Origin: Candidatus Epulonipiscium sp.
GTDB taxonomy: Bacteria > Bacillota_A > Clostridia > Lachnospirales > Cellulosilyticaceae
Assembly: GCA_012841565.1 (NCBI GenBank)
Contig: DUUM01000299.1
Coordinates: 1 to 64,000 of the forward strand
Length of the DNA stretch: 64,000 bases
Direction: 5' to 3'
The notes under the pieces were generated by a model. The model saw only the letters and a list, made by a program, of their open reading frames with translations, searched no databases and was not told the DNA's origin. This document shows, in pieces, positions 57,926-64,000 of the stretch (its first letter is position 1; each line of letters opens with the position of its first letter). The position numbers and the translations under genes are program-made.

Positions 57926-57960
57926 AAAACTGATACATTTATTTATTGTGTATCAGTTTT
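57926..57960. terminator. Terminator after the P-loop gene
   Basis: Stem AAAACTGATACA (57926-57937) / TGTATCAGTTTT (57949-57960). Confidence 0.85.
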
Positions 57961-58006
57961 ATGTTTTAATAACTATAAAAAATAACTTATTGGAGGAATT
58001 ATTAAT

Positions 58007-59236
58007 ATGACAACTCATTTATTAACACGATTTTTAGGCTATACGAAAATACATACCACATCTGACGAGGGTTCCACAACCCATCCTAGCTCTACGGGGC
58101 AACTAGATCTCGCAAGAGAGCTCGAGAAGGAATGTATTAGCATTGGGTTAAGGGATGTTTCCCTTGATTCTAACGGCTATTTAATGGCCACACTACCATC
58201 TAACATGGATACGCCCATTAGTACTATTGGATTTGTCGCTCACTTAGATACAAGTCCAGATTTTTCAGGTGAAAATGTAAACCCGCAAATCGTTAAGAAC
58301 TATGATGGGCAAGATATTGTTCTTAACCCTGAGCTAGATATTATCCTCAGCCCTAAGGACTTCCCTTATTTAAAAGAATTAGTGGGCGAAACCTTGATCA
58401 CAACTGATGGCACCACCTTATTAGGGGCTGATGATAAAGCTGGTATTGCTGAAATTATGACTGCTATGGCATACCTGATTGCAAATCCTACGATTAAACA
58501 TGGCCCTATTAGAATTTGTTTTACACCTGATGAAGAAATCGGTCAAGGTGCGGATTTATTTGATGTTGAAAAGTTCGGCGCCTTATTTGCCTATACTGTC
58601 GATGGCGGAACGATCGGCCACTTAGAAGCAGAAAACTTTAATGCCGCTGGTGCCGTGGTTACGATTAAGGGGCGTAATGTTCACCCTGGTGATGCTAAAA
58701 ACAAGATGATTAACAGCATCTTAATTGCTAATGAATTTATTAGACTTTTACCCCATAATGAAGTTCCAGAGCATACAGAAGGCTATGAGGGCTTTTATCA
58801 TTTGAACGACATAAACGGTGATGTCGAAGAAACTAACCTAAACTATATTATTCGTGATTTTGACACGATTTCTTTTAAAAACCGCAAAGCCCTAATGTCT
58901 GAGTGTGTTGATACGATTAATACTAAGTTTGGAGAAAATACGGCCTCTATCACAATGAAGGATCAGTATTATAATATGGATAAAATTCTAAAAGAATATA
59001 CCCATATTACAGATCTTGCCAAAGAGGCTATGACATCTATTGGTATAATACCTGTTGTTGCCCCAATTCGTGGGGGGACAGATGGGTCTAGGCTATCATT
59101 TATGGGATTACCTTGTCCCAACCTTTTTACTGGCGGACACAATTACCATGGCCGTTTTGAATTTGCCGTATTATCTCATATGGAAAAATCAGTTGAGACC
59201 ATTGTAAAAATTATAGCGCTACACGCTCAATCCTAA
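58007..59236 (+). CDS. pepT: Peptidase T (tripeptide aminopeptidase)
   Basis: M20B dizinc aminopeptidase that removes the first residue of tripeptides. Metal ligand and catalytic motifs: AHLDTSPD, GADDKAGIAEI, PDEEIGQGAD, VDGGTIGHL and GGTDGSRLSFMGLP. 409 aa, standard length. ATG has GGAGGA. Own terminator. Confidence 0.97.
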   Translation: MTTHLLTRFLGYTKIHTTSDEGSTTHPSSTGQLDLARELEKECISIGLRDVSLDSNGYLMATLPSNMDTPISTIGFVAHLDTSPDFSGENVNPQIVKNYDGQDIVLNPELDIILSPKDFPYLKELVGETLITTDGTTLLGADDKAGIAEIMTAMAYLIANPTIKHGPIRICFTPDEEIGQGADLFDVEKFGALFAYTVDGGTIGHLEAENFNAAGAVVTIKGRNVHPGDAKNKMINSILIANEFIRLLPHNEVPEHTEGYEGFYHLNDINGDVEETNLNYIIRDFDTISFKNRKALMSECVDTINTKFGENTASITMKDQYYNMDKILKEYTHITDLAKEAMTSIGIIPVVAPIRGGTDGSRLSFMGLPCPNLFTGGHNYHGRFEFAVLSHMEKSVETIVKIIALHAQS

Positions 59237-59256
59237 TGGCTTTAAGTTTGCATAAT

Positions 59257-59292
59257 AAACCACCCCTATGGCTAAGCCATAGGGGTGGTTTT
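59257..59292. terminator. Bidirectional terminator between pepT and the CPBP gene
   Basis: 16-bp stem AAACCACCCCTATGGC (59257-59272) / mirror arm (59276-59291), loop TAA. Both convergent genes can use it. Confidence 0.88.
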
Positions 59293-59303
59293 GCGTATAA
59301 CCT

Positions 59304-60290
59304 TTATGCTAATATTGCCAATACAAACATAACCAAGCACGCACCATAAAATAAGATCATACCTATATTAAAATAAATTGTTCTTTTTTTAGTGGTAGGA
59401 TCAATTTCTATTTGTCCTGGTTCTAATTCTACTTTTTTAATATTTTTTAAATACAATATAATCCCAGCAATGATGATGCCAATAACCATCACCATCATGG
59501 AAAGTCCGACTCCTAAAATCATCAAGGTTTCCTGGGCGCTAGGAGCAAATTGATCGAGCCCATTAGGATCACTCATCTTATCCAATGGTAGTAGCTTGAG
59601 AACGAGTGGCATCATAACACCACCAATAATGTTAATCCCCATATGAAAAATAACCGTATACTTAATTCTATTTGTTTTAGTTGCAATATAACCAAATAGT
59701 AATCCTAATGCAAAAGCATAGAAAAACTGAGATAGGTTCCCGTGAAATAATCCAAAAGCAAGAGCTGTAAAGCAAATGGCTATTTTGTCCCCATAAATTC
59801 TTAATTTATCTAACATAATACCCCTAAACACAATTTCCTCAGCAATAGGTGATAATATGCCTACAAAAAGGAGTGTAGCAAAAAAATTTGCGCCATCTAA
59901 TAAACCTAGCAATGGATTCTTAACAGGACTCCCTTTTATCAGCCCAATAATTGTATTAATAACATTCCCTAGAATATTAAATATATAAACTGCGGCCATG
60001 GAGATAATAAACATAACAACGATCTCCTTAAATGACATCTTCTTCTTTTCACCTTTAGGTCCACTAGAAATCTTCTTCGTCATTAAAAAGAAGATTGGTA
60101 TGCCTACAGCATAAAATGGTACCCCTATCAGGATCCAAATACCCCAAGCGCCTTCCATAAAATTTGGCCAAACCTCAGTCAGCACCTTTTCTAAAATTTT
60201 CTGTACTAACATGACGCCCACTAACATTGTAAAAAGCGCCAAACCTATTCTTCTAAACACCTTTTTTGTTTCCATTATTTGATTTTCCAA
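59304..60290 (-). CDS. CPBP family intramembrane protease
   Basis: CAAX-type membrane glutamic protease. About eight membrane segments; motifs EEIVFRG and FGLFHGNLSQFF carry the Glu and His residues needed for catalysis. 328 aa. The start is TTG at 60290, 9 nt after AAGGGGG; ATG 60275 is the alternative. It is 19 nt after the exporter-like gene. Confidence 0.9.
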   Translation of the reverse strand: MENQIMETKKVFRRIGLALFTMLVGVMLVQKILEKVLTEVWPNFMEGAWGIWILIGVPFYAVGIPIFFLMTKKISSGPKGEKKKMSFKEIVVMFIISMAAVYIFNILGNVINTIIGLIKGSPVKNPLLGLLDGANFFATLLFVGILSPIAEEIVFRGIMLDKLRIYGDKIAICFTALAFGLFHGNLSQFFYAFALGLLFGYIATKTNRIKYTVIFHMGINIIGGVMMPLVLKLLPLDKMSDPNGLDQFAPSAQETLMILGVGLSMMVMVIGIIIAGIILYLKNIKKVELEPGQIEIDPTTKKRTIYFNIGMILFYGACLVMFVLAILA

Positions 60291-60309
60291 ATCTATAATC
60301 CCCCTTTTT

Positions 60310-61227
60310 TTACTTTAAAAAGCCTTGTTTAACAGCCTTTCCCCTTGTCACATTTTCAAGGTCATTCCTAATGGCCGTGACTCTCCCCATTATTTCATTC
60401 ATATGATAGTTGTAGATTAAACTAGATGCCTCATCTAAATTTATATTCTCTTGCGGTATATAATCTTCATCAAAAAGTTCTTTTGCTTGCTTAATATTTC
60501 TCTCATCTAAAATGGCTCTTTGATCTTTAACAATCAGTATGTGACTAAATAATATACTGTAATTTTTAACCGATTCTTCTACATATTTTATCTTATCCAT
60601 TACAGCCATTCGGTACTTTTGATCATGATTATACATATCAAGACTTGCTACACTAGCTTCTAATTCCCTTTTAAATATCTCTAAATCAATTGTGTTGTCT
60701 GTAAAAACAAGTTCTTTAACCACATGTTCAATTTCATCCACAGTTTCAATTACGTTTAGCTTTATATTACTAATTTGATTGGGTGGTTTAATAAAGTAGT
60801 TAATTAAAAACCCTACAGTAATACCAACAAGTGTATTGGCAAAGCGGTTTAAGCCATATATAATAATATTCCCACTGACTACTCCTGTAATAATGTTGAC
60901 AAACAAAACTAAGGCAATAACAATATTCTTGCTTTGGTTCAGTTTATTGAGTAGGGTTATTAATACAATAACCCCTAGTGCAACAAATATTAAACTCTGA
61001 CCGGCAACCTGGGTATAAATAATCCCGATAATGGTCCCAAGTACGGTTCCTATTAGCCTATTTTTACTAAAGGTCACACTATCATCTATGTTGTTTTGTA
61101 TGGCCATTACAGCTACAAGTACAGCAAGGGTTGGCTCTGTTAAGGGAAGAACCGTATATAAGGCAAAACAAATGAATACGGCTAGACCTGTTTTTAGGCT
61201 TCGCATGCCAATCCCAACTCGTGTCAT
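60310..61227 (-). CDS. Aromatic acid exporter family protein (FUSC-like)
   Basis: ArAE_1/FUSC-type membrane protein. Four to six membrane segments in residues 10-145 (VFICFALYTVLPLTEPTLAVL; then a run of NIDDSVTFSKNRLIGTVLGTIIG) and a cytoplasmic C-terminal half rich in charged helices. ATG at 61227 has AAGGAG. 305 aa. Probable two-gene unit with the CPBP protease. Confidence 0.87.
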   Translation of the reverse strand: MTRVGIGMRSLKTGLAVFICFALYTVLPLTEPTLAVLVAVMAIQNNIDDSVTFSKNRLIGTVLGTIIGIIYTQVAGQSLIFVALGVIVLITLLNKLNQSKNIVIALVLFVNIITGVVSGNIIIYGLNRFANTLVGITVGFLINYFIKPPNQISNIKLNVIETVDEIEHVVKELVFTDNTIDLEIFKRELEASVASLDMYNHDQKYRMAVMDKIKYVEESVKNYSILFSHILIVKDQRAILDERNIKQAKELFDEDYIPQENINLDEASSLIYNYHMNEIMGRVTAIRNDLENVTRGKAVKQGFLK

Positions 61228-61314
61228 TGATATCACTCCTTTCCATTATCTTTACCATATTATATCATTAATATGAATAAAAGGGCAATGTGAGTTCTAG
61301 ACGGGGGCGTCACT

Positions 61315-61403
61315 GCAATGCGGGTAAGTGACAAGGAACCTTCGCAACATAACTTCCTGCGTCGTCAAAAGTTGCTCAGGTTACTTGTCACTTACCCTAT
61401 TGC
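61315..61403. repeat. Hairpin element A (inverted-core repeat)
   Basis: Left arm 61315-61340 pairs with right arm 61379-61403, including GGGTAAGTGACAAG against its complement. The inner part (61341-61375) carries the 35-nt core on the minus strand and closes with GCAAC/GTTGC. No protein is convincingly encoded. Element B has the same core in the other direction. Confidence 0.85.
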
Positions 61404-61585
61404 GCGGGATGCTTTGGACAGATTAACGAACTACTTGGGTCGGATGGCTTGCCGAACTAGTGGGCCCATAGTAATGGGGCTGTTCATAGAAATACGCCCT
61501 ACACCCTCCTCATAATGACAACTAATAAATCACCAACCCCATAGTCTTTATTGGTTTTATGGGCTTTATGGGCTTCTACCCTGAT

Positions 61586-61673
61586 GCAATCGCAGGGTGA
61601 ATAAGTCCTTTTCGCAACTTTTGACGACGAAGGAAGTTATGTTGCGAAAAGGACTTATCAACCCCAGCGATGC
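61586..61673. repeat. Hairpin element B (inverted-core repeat)
   Basis: Arms 61586-61618 and 61641-61673 pair; the inner 18 bp (ATAAGTCCTTTTCGCAAC) are perfect and the outer part imperfect. The core (61614-61648) is 34/35 identical to that of element A, although the arm sequences differ. Both elements are about 88 nt and begin with GCAAT. Confidence 0.85.
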
Positions 61674-61780
61674 CAAACCACCCCACCTACCCAAAAAAAC
61701 ACCACCAACCTAAGTTAGTAGTGTCTATGCAAACAAATTAAAGTCACTCCCCCAAACCACCCCAAAACCACCAATAAAAC

Positions 61781-62453
61781 AAATAAACTCGTTCCATGTG
61801 GCCATTGTTTTTTCCATTCCATTCTCCCCACTTACCAACTTTATTAAATTAGAAATCTCTCCAAGATTTCAGATTGCGTTGCAAAGGGTTATAGGATTAT
61901 AGGGACTTCTAATTTTCCCTTAACTTTGAAAGACAACGTCTTTCCCTATGAGTTATGAGAAAACTCCTCCAAAAACCATTGTTTCATTAAAAAGAAAAAC
62001 AGTATATTAATAGACAACAAAAACTGCTTATCTCTTACCCTATGAATCCTTTATCCCCTAATTCTGAAAGACATCGTCTTTCTCCATCAAAGGCCTTTGT
62101 ATTTGGAACAAAAACAGCTTATATCATCTCCTACAAAAACAAATGTAATAGGATGATAAAAACTGTTTATAATTGAATTTTATTACTATTTTCATTTTCA
62201 AATTTAAAGAGCATATGAGTTGTTGCCAAATATTTATAAAACATTTTTACTTGTGATTGTAAAAACAATGGTCTTGGTTTGTTTAAAAAACTGCTCATAT
62301 TTGAAATCTCATTCCTGATTTAAGAACTTCCCAAAAATCCTTTATCCCTTAACTTTGTGAACAAAGTGAACTTCATTCTTCTTTTATAAAGACAAGGGGG
62401 TTGCTAATGGAGCGAGTTTATTTGATGTTTTTGGTGGGGGAGCGAGTTTATTT
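61781..62453. repeat. Degenerate repeat region with terminal inverted words, no gene seen
   Basis: CGAGTTTATTT occurs inverted at 61781-61791 and directly at 62413-62423 and 62443-62453; the last two sit in 15-bp direct repeats (GGAGCGAGTTTATTT at 62409 and 62439). Inside are related hairpins GAAAGAC-N3-GTCTTTC at 61928-61944 and 62066-62082, and AATCCTTTATCCC at 62045-62057 and 62336-62348. I find no open frame of any interest. Between the FUSC gene (61228) and the ABC ATPase (62485) there is nothing else I can assign. Confidence 0.6.
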
Positions 62454-62484
62454 TATGGGAATAATATGTCTAATTTAAAACCAT

Positions 62485-63282
62485 TTATTTAGCAAGTAAT
62501 AACTCATCACTTAAGCTTTCTTTAATCTTAAATCGTTCAAAGTATGCCATCAGTTTATTAACCGTTAACTTTTTCTTTTCTTCTCCTGAAATATCAAGAA
62601 TAACCTTTCCCTCATGTAGCATTAAAAGCCTCGTTCCGTAGTTTACCGCAAAATTAAGATTATGCGTCACCATAAGGGTTGTCATTTTCTTCTCAGCTAG
62701 CATATTACGCGTAAGCTCCATAATAAGAGCAGAAATATTCGGATCCAAAGCCGCTGTATGCTCATCTAGCAGTAAGAGCTTAGGCTCCACCATGGTTGCC
62801 ATAAGAAGAGACATTGCCTGCCTTTGGCCACCTGATAGAAGACCTACTTTCATATCTAACTTATCTTCAAGGCCCATTTCGAGCTTTGCTAGGTTCTCTT
62901 TTATAAATGCTATATCTCTCTTTTGTATTCCCCAAGTAAGTCCAAATCTTTTTCCCTTACCCATAGCTAAAGATAAATTCTCAAGGATTGTCATAGAAGG
63001 TGATGTTCCCATTACAGGGTCTTGAAATACCCTCCCCACAAACCTAGAGCGCTCATATTCTTTGAGCCTTGTAACATCTTGATCGCCAACTTTAACCATT
63101 CCTGCATCTGGGCATAGGCCACCACCAACGATATTTAAAAGAGTTGATTTACCTGCTCCATTACTGCCAATTACCGTAACAAATTCTCCCTCTTTAATAG
63201 ACAGGTCAAGGGTGTCAAATAATGTCGTTTCACTACTAGTTCCCAGATTAAAGGTTTTACTTATTTTAGATAGTGTTAACAT
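62485..63282 (-). CDS. ABC transporter ATP-binding protein
   Basis: ATPase of a TrpXYZ-type ABC importer (COG1101 group). Walker A GSNGAGKS, signature LSGGQRQAM, Walker B LLLLDEHTAALD and the H-loop His in VTHNLNF. 265 aa. ATG at 63282 overlaps the permease end by 7 nt, with GAGGAGGG upstream. The substrate may be an amino acid or a related compound; not readable here. Confidence 0.93.
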   Translation of the reverse strand: MLTLSKISKTFNLGTSSETTLFDTLDLSIKEGEFVTVIGSNGAGKSTLLNIVGGGLCPDAGMVKVGDQDVTRLKEYERSRFVGRVFQDPVMGTSPSMTILENLSLAMGKGKRFGLTWGIQKRDIAFIKENLAKLEMGLEDKLDMKVGLLSGGQRQAMSLLMATMVEPKLLLLDEHTAALDPNISALIMELTRNMLAEKKMTTLMVTHNLNFAVNYGTRLLMLHEGKVILDISGEEKKKLTVNKLMAYFERFKIKESLSDELLLAK

Positions 63283-64000
63283 GCCTTTTCCCTCCTCTTA
63301 GCTCCAAAATCTTTTAAACTAAAATTATTGTTATTAATGGTAATGGCAATCACCACAATGATGGCTGTTGCTAGTTTTATATCGTTTGTTGGAAATCTAA
63401 AGTATAATGCAAGTGCTATAACACTTCTATAAATAAATGATCCGATTAAGACAATTGTTGTTACTTTAAATAGTGACAGTTTTTTAAAGATTGATTGACC
63501 AATAATAATTGATGCAAGGCCCATAACAATGGTTCCTGTACCCATGTTAATATCTGCAAAGCGCTGACTTTGCACCATTATGGCACCTGATAAGGCAACC
63601 AGTGCGTTAGCCATCATAAGGCCCATTATTTTTGTTTTTCCTATGTCTACTCCTAAAGATGTTACCATTTGAGGATTATCTCCTGTGGTTTTAAGAACAA
63701 ATCCCATCTTTGTTTTAAAGAATAAATCCATAGCAACCTTTACAATAAAAACCACTGTTACGATGACTAAAACTCTTGGAACACTACTTGAAAAAATAGT
63801 CGTATTATCTAAAAGCGGAATATTAGATTTACCCATAACCCGTAAATTAATAGAGTATAGTCCAATCATGACAAGAATCCCTGATAAAAGGTTTGTAATT
63901 TTACATTTTACATGTAAAAAACCTGTCATCCATCCTGCTCCTGCTCCTGCAATTATTGCAACTACTGTTGCAATCCATGGATTGACTCCATTTACAATAA
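63276..64000 (-). CDS. ABC transporter permease, partial at window edge
   Basis: Permease of the same importer, ABC-2/BPD_transp_2 type. Multiple membrane segments, and the pattern SLGVDIGKTKIMGLMMANALVALSGA is characteristic. The frame is open through position 64000, so the N-terminus lies outside the window; the inner ATG at 63929 is not its start. The substrate-binding protein gene is expected beyond. Confidence 0.9.
   Translation of the reverse strand, partial: IVNGVNPWIATVVAIIAGAGAGWMTGFLHVKCKITNLLSGILVMIGLYSINLRVMGKSNIPLLDNTTIFSSSVPRVLVIVTVVFIVKVAMDLFFKTKMGFVLKTTGDNPQMVTSLGVDIGKTKIMGLMMANALVALSGAIMVQSQRFADINMGTGTIVMGLASIIIGQSIFKKLSLFKVTTIVLIGSFIYRSVIALALYFRFPTNDIKLATAIIVVIAITINNNNFSLKDFGAKRREKAC

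Noticed and set aside
61318..61515. 65-codon open frame inside the hairpin A region
   Set aside because: No Shine-Dalgarno, starts inside a hairpin arm, no recognisable protein features.
61237..62484. CRISPR array in the repeat region
   Set aside because: Repeats are not regularly spaced and are too few and degenerate.

Overview
The window is AT-rich DNA (my estimate is about 35-37% G+C) from an endospore-forming, anaerobic member of the Clostridia. The evidence is the sporulation and germination genes (spoIIP, gpr, a GerMN lipoprotein), a complete Rnf complex, the MinCDE/MreBCD block, and Firmicutes-only arrangements such as hrcA-grpE-dnaK behind a CIRCE operator and an L27 gene next to its Prp protease. 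The gene content resembles Lachnospirales (perhaps a Cellulosilyticum-like lineage), but the genus is a guess. Most genes lie on the minus strand, so the text below reads from high to low coordinates within each block.

Block 1 (1-24 kb) follows a gene order familiar from Bacillus and Clostridium. It runs comEA, a two-component pair, a GerMN lipoprotein, comEC and holA, then rpsT (plus strand), gpr, spoIIP, lepA, hemW, and hrcA-grpE-dnaK. It is followed by dacF (plus strand), obg-yhbY-nadD-yqeK-rsfS, and rplU-prp-rpmA. The first 128 bases form a perfect palindrome that copies the end of dnaK in inverted form; this looks like a contig-end artefact.

Block 2 (22.5-38 kb) is the cell-shape and division cluster: maf and radC, mreBCD, an unusually long PBP2 (1044 aa), minCDE, rodA, mgsA, a small membrane protein of unknown function, two radical-SAM-linked proteins and RNase G.

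Block 3 (38-43 kb) is accessory. It holds a peroxiredoxin pseudogene with an internal deletion and a probable three-gene operon encoding a RIC-like di-iron repair protein, a P1B ATPase with CPG in place of the usual CPC, and a separate HMA metal-binding protein. Upstream is a Crp/Fnr-type palindrome centred at about -41.5 of the inferred start. A divergent MATE exporter follows.

Block 4 (43-61 kb) contains rnfCDGEAB with an upstream HATPase-domain protein, serC-serA, a YgiQ radical SAM protein, an RsuA-type pseudouridine synthase, a phosphoesterase, a HAD phosphatase, an M23/M14 peptidase pair, a DUF378 protein, an orphan P-loop protein, pepT, a CPBP protease and an aromatic-acid-exporter-like protein.

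Block 5 (61.2-62.5 kb) is a 1.2-kb non-coding stretch. It carries two roughly 88-nt hairpins in opposite orientation that share a nearly identical 35-nt core but have different, self-complementary arms. Next to them is a degenerate repeat region with inverted copies of an 11-bp word near its ends. It is the best candidate here for an undescribed element. The window ends inside an ABC-2-type importer operon (ATPase plus partial permease).
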